A stretch of DNA of 64,000 bases from Lysobacter daejeonensis GH1-9 (lineage in GTDB: Bacteria > Pseudomonadota > Gammaproteobacteria > Xanthomonadales > Xanthomonadaceae), in NCBI RefSeq assembly GCF_000768355.1, contig NZ_AVPU01000014.1, forward strand, positions 21,109-85,108, written 5' to 3'. The notes under the pieces are model-generated. The model saw nothing but the letters and a program-made list of their open reading frames with translations. It was not told the DNA's origin and did not search any database. This document shows, piece by piece, positions 34,407 through 43,360 of the stretch. Positions within the stretch are counted from its first letter, which is position 1; each line of letters opens with the position of its first letter. The position numbers and the translations under genes are program-made.

Positions 34407-36398
34407 ATGGGCTATTTCGTCACGGGCGCGACGGGCTTCATCGGGCGCTTTCTGGTCACCAACCTGCTGCTGAAGCGCAAGGGGCCGGTGCACGTGCTGG
34501 TGCGCAAGGACTCGGTGAAGAAGCTCGAGGCCATCGGCCAGAAGATGGGCTGGGACATGAAACGCGTGGTCGTGGTCGAGGGCGACATGACCCGCGCCAA
34601 CTGCGGCGTTGCGCCGGCCAAGGTGAAGGCGCTGCAGGGCAAGGTGAAGCACTTCTTCCATCTGGCCGCCATCTATGACCTCACCGCCAGTGCAGAGTCG
34701 CAGCGCGCAGCGAACATCGAAGGCACGGCGCATGCATTGGACCTGGCCGCCGCGATCAAGGCAGGCTGCTTCCATCACACCAGCTCCATCGCCGCGGCGG
34801 GCCTGTATCCCGGCGTGTTCCGCGAGGATATGTTCGAGGAAGCCGAGGGCTTGGACGATCCGTACCTGCGGACCAAGCACGAGTCCGAGGGCCTGGTGCG
34901 TGCGGAAAAACGCATCAAATGGCGCATCTACCGCCCCGGCATGGTGGTGGGCCACTCGCAGACCGGCGAGATGGACAAGATCGACGGACCCTATTATTTC
35001 TTCACCTTCCTCAAGCGGCTGCGCGAGATGCTGCCGCCATGGATGCCTACGCTGGGCCTGGAAGGCGGTCGCATCAATATCGTGCCGGTGGATTTCGTTG
35101 CCGATGCGATGGACCACATCGCGCACAAGCCCAAACTCGACGGCCATTGCTTCCACCTGACCGATCCCGAACCGATGCGCGTGGGTGAGGTGCTCAACAC
35201 CTTCGCCCGTGCCGGCCATGCGCCGGAGATGACCATGCGCATCGATGCGCGCATGTTTGCCTTCATCCCGGGGGGCGTGCGCATGGCGGTGGGCAGCCTG
35301 CCGCCGGTGCGGCGCTTTGTGGGCATGCTGCTGCGCGACTTCAAGGTGCCCAAGGAAACGCTGAAGTTCCTGACCTACCCGACGCGTTTCGACAACCGCG
35401 AAGCGGAGCGGGCACTGAAAGGCAGCGGGATCAGCGTGCCCCGATTGGACACCTACGCCTGGCGCCTGTGGGACTACTGGGAGCGGTATCTGGATCCGGA
35501 CCTGTTCATTGACCGGTCGCTCAAGGGCAAGGTCAAGGGCAAGGTGGTGGTGATCACCGGTGGCTCCTCGGGCATTGGCCTGACCACCGCGCAGAAGGTC
35601 GCCGCCGCGGGTGCGACCACGGTCATCGTGGCGCGTGGCGAAGAGGAGCTGTTCAAGGCCCGCGACGAGATGAAGGCCGCCGGCGGCAAGGTGTTTGCCT
35701 ACACGGCGGACCTGTCGGATATGGCCGATTGCGACCGGCTGGTGAAGACCGTGCTGGAAGAACACGGCAGGGTCGACATCCTGATCAACAACGCGGGGCG
35801 CTCGATCCGCCGTTCGATCGAGCTTTCCTACGACCGCTTCCATGATTTCGAGCGGACCATGCAACTCAATTATTTCGGCAGCCTGCGCCTGATCATGGGC
35901 TTCCTGCCTGGCATGACCGAGCGCCGCCGGGGGCACATCATCAACATCAGCTCCATTGGCGTGCTGGCCAACTCGCCGCGCTTCTCGGCGTACGTGGCAT
36001 CGAAGGCAGCCCTGGATGCCTGGAGCCGATGCGCGCAGGGTGAACTGTCGGGCAAGGGCATCTGCTTCACCACGGTCAACATGCCGCTGGTGAAGACGCC
36101 GATGATCGCGCCGACCAAGATGTACGACAGCGTGCCCACGCTGACCCCGGATGAGGCGGCGGACCTGGTGGTGAAGGGCATCATTGAGCGCCCCAGTCGC
36201 ATCGCAACGCGCCTGGGCATCTTTGCCTCGCTGATTAACGCGCTGGCGCCCAAGGCCTACGAGGTGGTGATGAATACTGCGTTCGAACTGTTCCCGGACT
36301 CGGCCGCGGCCAAGGGCGACAGGAAGGCGCTCAAGGATGAGCAGCCGAGCCATGAGCAGATTGCGTTTGCCTCGCTGATGCGTGGGGTGCATTGGTAG
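34407..36398 (+). CDS. Two-domain fatty acyl-CoA reductase (alcohol-forming)
   Basis: A 663-aa protein with ATG 34407 behind AGGAGAGGGG. Residues 1-370 form a thioester-reductase-like NAD(P) domain (MGYFVTGATGFIGRFLVTNL, KHFFHLAAIYDLTASAE, DPYLRTKHESEGLVR with its YxxxK-type residues). Residues about 372-663 are a classical SDR domain (KGKVVVITGGSSGIGLTTAQ, NNAGRSIRRSIE, SAYVASKAALDAW with YxxxK). This layout and length match the Marinobacter enzyme that reduces fatty acyl-CoA via aldehyde to alcohol for wax esters. A strong bidirectional terminator follows. Substrate range is inferred. Confidence 0.87.
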   Translation: MGYFVTGATGFIGRFLVTNLLLKRKGPVHVLVRKDSVKKLEAIGQKMGWDMKRVVVVEGDMTRANCGVAPAKVKALQGKVKHFFHLAAIYDLTASAESQRAANIEGTAHALDLAAAIKAGCFHHTSSIAAAGLYPGVFREDMFEEAEGLDDPYLRTKHESEGLVRAEKRIKWRIYRPGMVVGHSQTGEMDKIDGPYYFFTFLKRLREMLPPWMPTLGLEGGRINIVPVDFVADAMDHIAHKPKLDGHCFHLTDPEPMRVGEVLNTFARAGHAPEMTMRIDARMFAFIPGGVRMAVGSLPPVRRFVGMLLRDFKVPKETLKFLTYPTRFDNREAERALKGSGISVPRLDTYAWRLWDYWERYLDPDLFIDRSLKGKVKGKVVVITGGSSGIGLTTAQKVAAAGATTVIVARGEEELFKARDEMKAAGGKVFAYTADLSDMADCDRLVKTVLEEHGRVDILINNAGRSIRRSIELSYDRFHDFERTMQLNYFGSLRLIMGFLPGMTERRRGHIINISSIGVLANSPRFSAYVASKAALDAWSRCAQGELSGKGICFTTVNMPLVKTPMIAPTKMYDSVPTLTPDEAADLVVKGIIERPSRIATRLGIFASLINALAPKAYEVVMNTAFELFPDSAAAKGDRKALKDEQPSHEQIAFASLMRGVHW

Positions 36399-36447
36399 GC
36401 AAAGGGCTCCCGGGCGCGCGGGTGTAACGGGTAGCTGTTGAAGCGCG

Positions 36448-36476
36448 AAAGGCCGCCGGGGTTGCCGGCGGCCTTT
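36448..36476. terminator. Bidirectional intrinsic terminator
   Basis: AAAGGCCGCCGG and CCGGCGGCCTTT form a perfect 12-bp stem with a 5-base loop. It lies between the convergent acyl-CoA reductase and Mrr-type genes and serves both. Confidence 0.88.
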
Positions 36477-36504
36477 CTGGTGTTTGAAGCGCTGCGGATC
36501 TACC

Positions 36505-37479
36505 TCAGAAGGTGGCGCACTGCAGGAAGCGCACGCGCGCTTCGCTGCCCGCGGGCGGCTGCAGGTGCAGGCGCGAGGTGCGGACCGCGTCGAAGTGCTT
36601 GACCACCGCGCAGATCTCGTCGACCCGCTGCTGGTTGGCATCCTCGGTTAGTTGCACCATCAGGGTCGAGCGGGTGGACCAGAACACCGACTCAATGCCG
36701 GGCAGGCCGCCGACCTCCTCAATGACCTGTTTGCGCTGATCGGCCTCGGGCATGGTGGAAACGCTGACGGTCGGTGCGATCGCAGGGGCAGGGGCGGCAC
36801 TCGGGCTCGTCGGAGGGGGGGCGGAAGTCGGTGTGCTGACCGGCTGGGCCGAAGCCAGCGGGCCGGCTGCGGCGGTCTCCTTTGCGGTCCGACTGCCTTC
36901 GGGCGCAAGCAGCATGGCCAGGCCAAAGCCCACCACCAGTGCCCCGAGCCAGCCCAGTGCAGCGGTTCGCGTGATCTGCGCCCTGGCTCTTTCGTGCAAT
37001 CCGTTGTGCACGCTGGGAGGCAACAATGGATCGATCAAGGGCCACAACGCGTGCCCATCGAGCATGTCGACGTGACCGGCGAGCTTTCGCGCGGAAGGTT
37101 CGATGTTGCCCAGCGTGACCAGGATGCCGCCGGCCGCACCATTGAGGCGAATCGCGTCGGTGAGCTCGCCGACCTGGGTGCCGGTGACGCGTGTTTTGGG
37201 GCCTTGCTTGCAGCTCAGCAACCAGGTCTGGCCACCCCGGGTGAGGCGCAGGTCGGTCTGTTCGGGGTTGTGTTCGTCGGGGTGGGCCTCGAAGCCCTGC
37301 GCCTGCAGCGCTTCGATCACGAAACGGGAGAATTCGCGCCAGCGCATGCCGGCCAGCGTGGCAATACCGCCGGCCACGATCAGTTGACGTTGCTTGACCA
37401 GCCAGAGGTACGCCATGAAGCCGCCGCCCAGCACGATGGCGACCACGAGCACGATGGCAATAAACGACGCGTTGAGCAT
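36505..37479 (-). CDS. Membrane-anchored Mrr-type restriction endonuclease-like protein
   Basis: A 324-aa protein. An N-terminal membrane helix (FIAIVLVVAIVLGGGFMAYL) is followed by an Mrr-cat-like domain: MRWREFSRFVIEALQAQGF, then TDLRLTRGGQTWLLSCKQGP, with the D and xCK that correspond to the PD-(D/E)xK core. A second helix lies near residue 180, then a Pro/Ala/Thr-rich linker and a C-terminal domain with a final CATF. Membrane-bound Mrr-like proteins are common and their role is not settled; they may not act in restriction. ATG 37479 is preferred over GTG 37485. Confidence 0.75.
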   Translation of the reverse strand: MLNASFIAIVLVVAIVLGGGFMAYLWLVKQRQLIVAGGIATLAGMRWREFSRFVIEALQAQGFEAHPDEHNPEQTDLRLTRGGQTWLLSCKQGPKTRVTGTQVGELTDAIRLNGAAGGILVTLGNIEPSARKLAGHVDMLDGHALWPLIDPLLPPSVHNGLHERARAQITRTAALGWLGALVVGFGLAMLLAPEGSRTAKETAAAGPLASAQPVSTPTSAPPPTSPSAAPAPAIAPTVSVSTMPEADQRKQVIEEVGGLPGIESVFWSTRSTLMVQLTEDANQQRVDEICAVVKHFDAVRTSRLHLQPPAGSEARVRFLQCATF

Positions 37480-37594
37480 TCCCACCCCGGAGTAGACACC
37501 CAGTCGCGCACTATACGTGTCCGACGTTATGGCGTTCAGTGCCGGTGGGCACAGGAAACCCGTGACCGCGGTCGGGGGATTGGTGGCGCAAGGG

Positions 37595-37652
37595 GCCCGC
37601 CAGTCCTTAACCGTAAGGGGAGGGGAGCAAACGGTAGGCGGGACTGGCGGGC
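37595..37652. repeat. 12-bp perfect inverted repeat with inner stem
   Basis: GCCCGCCAGTCC and GGACTGGCGGGC are perfect arms separated by 34 bases that contain a second pair, ACCGT/ACGGT. The cruciform sits 41 bases beyond the phasin stop, in its 3' region, and may terminate or stabilise that transcript. Confidence 0.6.
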
Positions 37653-37693
37653 TTGATCGGGCATGCGGTCAACGCATGCCGGGCGGCCTTGCT

Positions 37694-38275
37694 TTACGGG
37701 CTGGACGGCTTCGCCGGCGTGGCGGCCGACTTGCGGGCGCGCGGGGCGGTAGCCTTCTTCGTGGCTTTTTTCGCCGGGGCGGATGCGGCCTTGGTCGCGG
37801 TCTTGGCGGCGCGCTTGGCCGGGGCCTTGGCAGCCGGAGCCGGCTTGGTTGACTGGCGCAATTGCGTGGTCAGCGCATCGACACGGCGACTGAGTTCGTT
37901 GAGGTCGTCGCGGCCCGGCACTCCCAGCTTGTTCATCGCCCGCTGCACGCGGTCCTCGAACACCTTTTCCAGGCGATCCCAGGTGTCGGCCGCGCGCTCG
38001 CGGGCGTTGCCGACCTTGGTCTCCACGGCGTCGCGTACCGCATCGGCCTGGCCACCGGCCAGCTTGCGCGCGGTTTGTTCCAGGTTGAGGCCTTCCTTGA
38101 CCAGCGCCTCGAACAGCTTGGTGCCCTCGCTCTGCGCGCGTCCGAAGGCCCCCATGCCGGCCAACCAGATCTGCTGTGCGGACTCGCTGATCGTCTTGGT
38201 CAAGCCCTCGGCCGAGTGCGTTGCGCCGGCCTTCTTGGCAGTGGACTTCTTCGCGGACTTCTTGAACGTGGCCAT
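37694..38275 (-). CDS. PhaF-like phasin with histone-like tail
   Basis: A 193-aa phasin. The N-terminal helical part has SESAQQIWLAGMGAFGRAQS and KLFEALVKEGLNLEQTARKL, family signatures for coating polyhydroxyalkanoate granules. Residues about 145-193 are a Lys/Ala/Pro-rich tail (AKRAAKTATKAASAPAKKAT) like the DNA-binding tail of PhaF, which tethers granules to the nucleoid. A phaC synthase is not in the window, but a PHA-granule-region protein is encoded at 40529. The tail is expected to be disordered and basic. Confidence 0.88.
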   Translation of the reverse strand: MATFKKSAKKSTAKKAGATHSAEGLTKTISESAQQIWLAGMGAFGRAQSEGTKLFEALVKEGLNLEQTARKLAGGQADAVRDAVETKVGNARERAADTWDRLEKVFEDRVQRAMNKLGVPGRDDLNELSRRVDALTTQLRQSTKPAPAAKAPAKRAAKTATKAASAPAKKATKKATAPRARKSAATPAKPSSP

Positions 38276-38332
38276 GGGGCCCTCAAGGGATGGGTGGGTT
38301 GTGTTCCAAGATGCGCCGCGGGTCTAGAGCTT

Positions 38333-39577
38333 TCACACCATGCCAGAGGTCGCACGCTGCTCCAACTCGTCCAGTGCCCGTCGCAGCCGCGCGGTGGCAT
38401 CCGAATCGCGCGAGGCGGGCGGGAGGCCGTCGAAGATCGAGCGGCGCGGTTGGTTGACCACGCCCTCACGCAGCGCCAGACCATGGGCCGCCAGCATGGG
38501 GCGCAGGATCTCGGCGCGCCGGCGCAGGTCGGCGAGCGTGTTGCGGTAGCCGATCTGTGCGATGCGCGCCCGCGCGGAGAAACTGAAGGCGTTGGTAAAG
38601 AACATTTCGCCGTCCCGGGCGTTGGGCTCGAAGATCAGCTGGTCGATGTTGGGGTATTGGGTGGCGTACTTGGCCAGGCCCACCTGCATGCGCGACTGGA
38701 GCAGGGTGCGGAACGTCTGCGAGAGCACGGCGGGCAGGCCGCCGCGGGCGAGGCGCCCGGAATGGCCAGCACCGGCCTCCAGGCCCTGGTCCTCGCTCTG
38801 CGCATTGAACGGCACCAGCGGGTTGACGCCGATCAGCAGGTCGATGTCCTGCTCCAGCACAACCGAGGCGTGCATGGTGCGGCGAAGGGCACCATCGACA
38901 AAGCTGCGGCCACGGATCTGCACGGGCGGATACAGGCCGGGCAGGGCGGCGCTGGCCTGCACGGCCTTGGAGATGGGTACATCGCGCCATTGTTCACTGC
39001 CAAAGCGGACCGCCTCGCCGTTGTCCAGGTCCACCGCGATCACGTACAGCGGCACGTCCAGCTTGCGGAAGTCGTTGGTACGTCCGCGGCGGGTCAAGAC
39101 GTCGCGCAGGAAGTGCTCGACTTGGGCATTGTCGAACAGTCCGGTGGGCACCAGGCCGCCGAAGCGCATGATGAAGTTGGACCAACCTGTGCCCCACGGT
39201 GCGTGCTGCATGTCGCCCCACCACTTGCGGGCGATGCGGGGCAGGGCTGCGGCGCGACGCATGTACTCGGCCACGGCGGGGCGCATGAAGTCGGAAGGGC
39301 GGAACACCGCGTCGTAGCTGTCGCCGGTGATGAAGATGCGGCAGATCTCCTCCGTGCGCATGCGGTTGGCGAGGCCGGCGGCGAGGAAGGCTCCGCTGCT
39401 GACGCCGACGTAGCAGTCCATGCGGTTGAGGTCCAGGCCTTCGATGGCCTCGTCCAGCGCGCGTAGGGCGCCGAGCTCGTACATGCTGCCGATGGGCCCG
39501 CCGCCGGCAATGGCCAGGCCGATGCGGGGCTTGCCGTGGGGGGCGCGGCGTTCGCGGGCGGTGTGGAGTGACAGCAT
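38333..39577 (-). CDS. Patatin-like phospholipase
   Basis: A 414-aa serine lipase. The oxyanion loop GLAIAGGGPIGSMYELGAL, nucleophile elbow YVGVSSGAFLAAGL (GxSxG) and catalytic Asp in SFVDGALRRTMHA complete the patatin Ser-Asp dyad. ATG 39577 is preferred; an upstream TTG is open but adds unconserved residues. No signal peptide is evident, so a cytoplasmic or membrane-peripheral role is likely. It lies between the phasin and the PHA-linked genes, on the phasin strand, so a role in storage-lipid turnover is possible. Confidence 0.9.
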   Translation of the reverse strand: MLSLHTARERRAPHGKPRIGLAIAGGGPIGSMYELGALRALDEAIEGLDLNRMDCYVGVSSGAFLAAGLANRMRTEEICRIFITGDSYDAVFRPSDFMRPAVAEYMRRAAALPRIARKWWGDMQHAPWGTGWSNFIMRFGGLVPTGLFDNAQVEHFLRDVLTRRGRTNDFRKLDVPLYVIAVDLDNGEAVRFGSEQWRDVPISKAVQASAALPGLYPPVQIRGRSFVDGALRRTMHASVVLEQDIDLLIGVNPLVPFNAQSEDQGLEAGAGHSGRLARGGLPAVLSQTFRTLLQSRMQVGLAKYATQYPNIDQLIFEPNARDGEMFFTNAFSFSARARIAQIGYRNTLADLRRRAEILRPMLAAHGLALREGVVNQPRRSIFDGLPPASRDSDATARLRRALDELEQRATSGMV

Positions 39578-39765
39578 GCGCAGCGGTACGGAGGGTTTGG
39601 CCCGAGTGTAGCCCAATCATGGACAAGGCCTGTGGCGGCGGCGTCACGGCCTGTGGCAACCGCGCCGGCCCTGGGGCAGTTCATCGGCAGGCCCTAGCGC
39701 AACGTGGCCGAAAGGGGACTCGGCGAGGTTGCGGCCGGGCAACCGGGCACCCGATCATCCGAGGC

Positions 39766-40479
39766 ATGGCCCGAACCCGCGATCTGTCCGTCCGGCTCCC
39801 CGACCTGTTGCAGCGCCACCAGCGGTTGACCAACCCGGTACTCGAAGCGCGCAACCGGCTGCGCTGGCTACCCGAGTTGCGACGATGGCAGGCAGAGCGC
39901 TTGCGCCGCAGTTTCGCTCACTTCCTGGAGAACCCTCGCCACCGTGCGGCGGCCGAATTCTTCCTCAGCGACGTCTATGGCGACCACGACTTCAGCCGGC
40001 GCGATGCCGACATCGCCCGTGTCGTGCCGCTGATGCAGAAGCTGTTGCCGGACACGTTGCTGGCCAGCGTGGCGGATGCGGTCGAATTGGGTTTGTTGAC
40101 CCACGCCTTCGACCTGCGCATGGCTGAGGTGTTGGAAAACCTCGCGCCCGGGCGCAAACGGCTGGATGATGCGCTTTACGGTGAGGCCTACCGCGCGAGC
40201 GGCTTGCCCCGGCTGCGCAGTCACCAGATTGACCTGATCGCCCGCGTGGGCAAGGACTTGGGACGGGGCTTGAAATTGCCTGGGGTCCGCATGTTGTTGA
40301 AGCTGTCCCGCGGGCCCGCGACGGCTGCCGGGCTGGCGGAGTTGCAAGGGTTTCTGGAGCGTGGCGTGGACGCCTTTGCGCGGTTGGGCGACCCGGCGGC
40401 GTTCGTCGCCGAGATCGAGCAGGACGAGCGCGCACTGTCACGCCGGCTGTTTGCTGGCGATCCCCGGACGCCGGGTTGA
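39766..40479 (+). CDS. FFLEELY-motif-like hypothetical protein
   Basis: A 237-aa helical protein. It contains AAAEFFLSDVYGDHDFSRRD followed by ADIARVVPLMQKLLPDTLL, a variant of a motif (FFLEELY-GxxD-F-RRD) I associate with a conserved gammaproteobacterial family of unknown function; here LEELY has become LSDVY. No membrane segments. ATG 39766 has only a weak GAGG close to it. It is divergent from the patatin gene. Confidence 0.7.
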   Translation: MARTRDLSVRLPDLLQRHQRLTNPVLEARNRLRWLPELRRWQAERLRRSFAHFLENPRHRAAAEFFLSDVYGDHDFSRRDADIARVVPLMQKLLPDTLLASVADAVELGLLTHAFDLRMAEVLENLAPGRKRLDDALYGEAYRASGLPRLRSHQIDLIARVGKDLGRGLKLPGVRMLLKLSRGPATAAGLAELQGFLERGVDAFARLGDPAAFVAEIEQDERALSRRLFAGDPRTPG

Positions 40480-40528
40480 ATCGGGCGGCCTTGCTTGCGT
40501 GGACGTGGCGCGCGGTTTTGCCGATGCG

Positions 40529-40804
40529 TCAGGCGAAGCGCTCGTCCAGTACCCGGCGGATCTCCGCTTCAATCGGGCCTTTCAACGCGCCCAACAGGAA
40601 ACCCAGCTTGGCGGTGACGTGCACGTTGCCGGGCTGCAGCACAATGTGCCCATCCACGCCACTGCGGGTGAAATGCAGCAGGTCGCCGTCCCAATGGTGG
40701 TCCACGCCGAATCGCTCGTGCAGCTTCGCGGCCACTTCCTCGACGACGGCGCGGGCTTTGGCTGGCGGCAGCTTGTGGGCGTGATCGATGGCGATGTGCG
40801 ACAT
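40529..40804 (-). CDS. Polyhydroxyalkanoic acid system family protein
   Basis: A 91-aa protein with GGAG 7 bases before ATG 40804. It starts MSHIAIDHAHKLPPAKARAV and contains HHWDGDLLHFTRSGVDGHIV and a C-terminal LKGPIEAEIRRVLDERF, matching the PHA_gran_rgn family. Family members are encoded near phasin or PHA genes; function is not established. The PhaF-like phasin is 2.3 kb away. Confidence 0.88.
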   Translation of the reverse strand: MSHIAIDHAHKLPPAKARAVVEEVAAKLHERFGVDHHWDGDLLHFTRSGVDGHIVLQPGNVHVTAKLGFLLGALKGPIEAEIRRVLDERFA

Positions 40805-40888
40805 GCGGGGACTCCAAGGGGTGCGTGAGTATTGTGGCGGCCCTTGCAGGTGCTTCCAAGTGGCCATGCCGTGCTAGATTTCCCGCAC

Positions 40889-41695
40889 GTGACTGCCCCA
40901 AGACTCCGCTTCCCCCATCGTGACCACCTCGACCTGGTGCTGACACCGGGCGTGCATGCCGTTGGCCTCGACGCCGACGGTCGCCCGCGCCCGGTCGAAA
41001 GCGGTGTCGATGCGCGGGTGCAGTTCTGCGTGGACCGACGCGGCATCTGGCTGCAACTGCGCGAAGGCTCGCGCGGGGTTCACGTCAACGGGCGACCCGT
41101 GCGCCGGATGGCCATGCTGCGGCCGGGCGATGCGATCTTCTTCGAAGGCCAGTTGCTGCAGTTGCTGGGCACGGAGCCCTTGCCCGCACCTCGGGAGACC
41201 GTCCAAACCGACGGACAGGGACATGCCGTGCTGCGTGGCGTGGGTGGCACCCACCACGGTCGCGCCTTTCCGCTGGACCGCCCGCGCATGGTGGGCCGCA
41301 GCGCGGACTCGGACATCGTCATCACCGACCACGATTTCGCCGAACGGCACGCGCGCCTGGAGCCGCATCCCAATGGCATCGTGTTGCGCGACATGGGCTC
41401 GGAGACCGGGAGCACGGTCAACGGACATCCGGTCCGTCACGCGCTGCTGCGGGTAGGCGACCAGGTGGTCTTCGACACCACGCATCGGTTCGTGGTTGAA
41501 GCACCGCTGCGGGCGCTTGCCGAGACGTTGCCGGATTCGGAGCTGCTGGAGTCGGACGAAGCGGCGCCGGTGTTGATCAATACGGGACGGCGGGCGACGC
41601 TGTCGACCTCGGTGCGGCGTATCCCCTGGCTGTTGCTGGCCGCGCTGATGCTGGCCACCCTGCTTAGCTTGCTGCTGCTTTTTGGCGCGCGCTGA
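40889..41695 (+). CDS. Tandem FHA-domain protein with C-terminal membrane anchor
   Basis: A protein of about 268 residues from GTG 40889 (start uncertain). Residues about 130-215 form a typical FHA domain: RMVGRSADSDIVITDHDFAE, then RHARLEP and DMGSETGSTVNG. The usual Ser before RHA is Glu, which may weaken phosphothreonine binding. The first 100 residues fold similarly (REGSRGVHVNGRPVRRMAML, RPGDAIFFEGQLLQLLG), looking like a degenerate first FHA. A membrane helix (IPWLLLAALMLATLLSLLLL) closes the protein. Its 3' end overlaps msrQ tail to tail by 32 bases. Confidence 0.8.
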   Translation: MTAPRLRFPHRDHLDLVLTPGVHAVGLDADGRPRPVESGVDARVQFCVDRRGIWLQLREGSRGVHVNGRPVRRMAMLRPGDAIFFEGQLLQLLGTEPLPAPRETVQTDGQGHAVLRGVGGTHHGRAFPLDRPRMVGRSADSDIVITDHDFAERHARLEPHPNGIVLRDMGSETGSTVNGHPVRHALLRVGDQVVFDTTHRFVVEAPLRALAETLPDSELLESDEAAPVLINTGRRATLSTSVRRIPWLLLAALMLATLLSLLLLFGAR

Positions 41696-42311
41696 CGCCG
41701 CGCCACCGCTGCACCACGCGCCAGCCCAGCAACGTGGCCAGAATCACCGCATAGAGCAGCGGTTCGCGGATGTCGGACTTCACTAGCCACCAGAAGTGCA
41801 GCACGGCCAGGATGCCGATGGCGTAGATGGCCTTGTGCAGCCGGGCCCAATGGCGGCCCAACCGGCGGATCGCGGCCTGCGTCGATGTGGCAGCGAGTGG
41901 GAGCAGCAACAGCCACGCCAGGAAGCCCACGGTGATGTAGGGTCGTTTGGCGATCTCTTCGAAGATCTGGGTCCAGTAGCCGCGCAGATCCAGAACGAGA
42001 TAGGCCGTCAGGTGCAACGTGGCATACACGAACGTGTACAGGCCCAGCATGCGCCGGAAGCGCAGGAGCACGGTCTGCCCGGTGAGTTGGCGCAGCGGGG
42101 TGATGGCCAGGGTCAGCATCAGCAGGCGCAGCGCCCACAGGCCGAGTCGATGCTCGATCTCCGCGACCGGATCAGCGCCCAAGGCACCGCTGCCGGTGAG
42201 GAACTCCTCGCGGATCTGCATCGCCAGGATGGCCGCAGGCGTCAGCGCCAGCGCATGGACCATCGCCTTGAGCGCCAGGTTGGCCCGGGAGGAGGGCCGC
42301 CACGGTGCCAT
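41664..42311 (-). CDS. msrQ: MsrQ, membrane haem subunit of methionine sulfoxide reductase
   Basis: A 215-aa six-helix membrane protein (YedZ). Conserved pieces are EIEHRLGLWALRLLMLTLAI, PLRQLTGQTVLLRFRRMLGL and LGLYTFVYATLHLTAYLVLD with haem-ligand His. RLHKAIYAIGILAVLHFWWL follows. It passes electrons from the quinone pool or flavin reductase to MsrP in the periplasm. Its ATG overlaps the msrP stop in TGATG, so the two are translationally coupled. Confidence 0.95.
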   Translation of the reverse strand: MAPWRPSSRANLALKAMVHALALTPAAILAMQIREEFLTGSGALGADPVAEIEHRLGLWALRLLMLTLAITPLRQLTGQTVLLRFRRMLGLYTFVYATLHLTAYLVLDLRGYWTQIFEEIAKRPYITVGFLAWLLLLPLAATSTQAAIRRLGRHWARLHKAIYAIGILAVLHFWWLVKSDIREPLLYAVILATLLGWRVVQRWRGVSARQKAAAS

Positions 42312-43279
42312 CAGAACCACTTCCTCAGGTCCATGCCTTTGTACATGCCGGCCACCTGTTCGGCGTAGCCGTTGAACAGCCGCGTGGGGATGCGCTCGGC
42401 GAACAGTTTGCTGGCCGTACCTGCGATCCGCCGCTCTGTCTTCTGGCTCCAGCGCGGATGGTCCACGTTGGGATTGACGTTGGAGAAGAAGCCGTATTCG
42501 TCCGGCTGCAGGTCGTTCCATGCGGTCGGCGGCATCTTCTCGACGAAGCGGATTTCGACGATCGACTTGATGCTCTTGAACCCGTACTTCCATGGCACCA
42601 CCAGCCTCAGCGGCGCGCCGTTCTGTTGCGGCAGCGGCTTGCCGTACAGTCCCGTGGCCAGCAGTGTGAGGGGGTGCATGGCCTCGTCGATGCGCAGGCC
42701 CTCGCGGTAGGGCCAGTCGATGCTGCGGTACACCAGCCCCGGCATCTGCCGTGGGTCGGCCAGCGTGGTGAAAGCCACGTACTTCGCCTTCGAGGTGGGC
42801 TGGAACCGCTTGAGCACTGCAGCCAGCGGTACGCCCAGCCACGGAATCACCATCGACCAGCCTTCCACGCAGCGCAGGCGGTAGACCCGCTCCTCGGGCG
42901 TGAGGCCCTTGAGCAGGTCGGTCTGGTCCAGCACGCCGGGCTTGGCACACTCGCCGCTGACCGCGATGGTCCATGGCGAAGTGCGCAGGGTCTTGCGTGC
43001 CTTGGACGGGTCGGCCTTGCCGGTGCCGAACTCGTAGAAGTTGTTGTAGCTGGTGACGTCCTCGATGCGCGTCAGGGTCTCGTCGGTGCGAAAGCCCGAA
43101 CGCGCCTGCTGGGGCGTGATGGGCGCCCTGGGGGGCGCCGGTGGGTCAGCCTCGGCGCAGCCGGGCAGGGCCAGGGCAGTGCTGGCCGCCAGCGCTGCGA
43201 TCAGGCGCCGGCGATCACGGTACACCGCCTCGTCGGTAATCTCGGTGGCGGGAATGCGGAGGGCATCGCGAAGGGACAT
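42311..43279 (-). CDS. msrP: MsrP, periplasmic methionine sulfoxide reductase (Mo)
   Basis: A 322-aa molybdopterin protein (YedY). The twin-arginine-type signal lies at about 20-40 (YRDRRRLIAALAASTALALP). The Mo-ligand Cys sits in YRLRCVEGWSMVIPWLGVPL. Further signatures are VTSYNNFYEFGTGKADP and SIDWPYREGLRIDEAMHPLT. It repairs oxidised methionines of envelope proteins, paired with MsrQ. Length is normal. No regulator of the pair is identifiable; the TetR genes on the same strand upstream belong to the efflux set. Confidence 0.96.
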   Translation of the reverse strand: MSLRDALRIPATEITDEAVYRDRRRLIAALAASTALALPGCAEADPPAPPRAPITPQQARSGFRTDETLTRIEDVTSYNNFYEFGTGKADPSKARKTLRTSPWTIAVSGECAKPGVLDQTDLLKGLTPEERVYRLRCVEGWSMVIPWLGVPLAAVLKRFQPTSKAKYVAFTTLADPRQMPGLVYRSIDWPYREGLRIDEAMHPLTLLATGLYGKPLPQQNGAPLRLVVPWKYGFKSIKSIVEIRFVEKMPPTAWNDLQPDEYGFFSNVNPNVDHPRWSQKTERRIAGTASKLFAERIPTRLFNGYAEQVAGMYKGMDLRKWF

Positions 43280-43360
43280 GGGACGACGTCGAGAGGGGGT
43301 CTTTCCAGTAGACAGCGGCGACGGTTAAGAAGTTGCATCGTCGCCAGTACGAGGGGTCCA

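Noticed and set aside
33915..36641. 908-aa open frame on the minus strand
   Set aside because: It is antisense to the acyl-CoA reductase and acyl-CoA-binding region, has no family signature and reflects GC-rich third positions.
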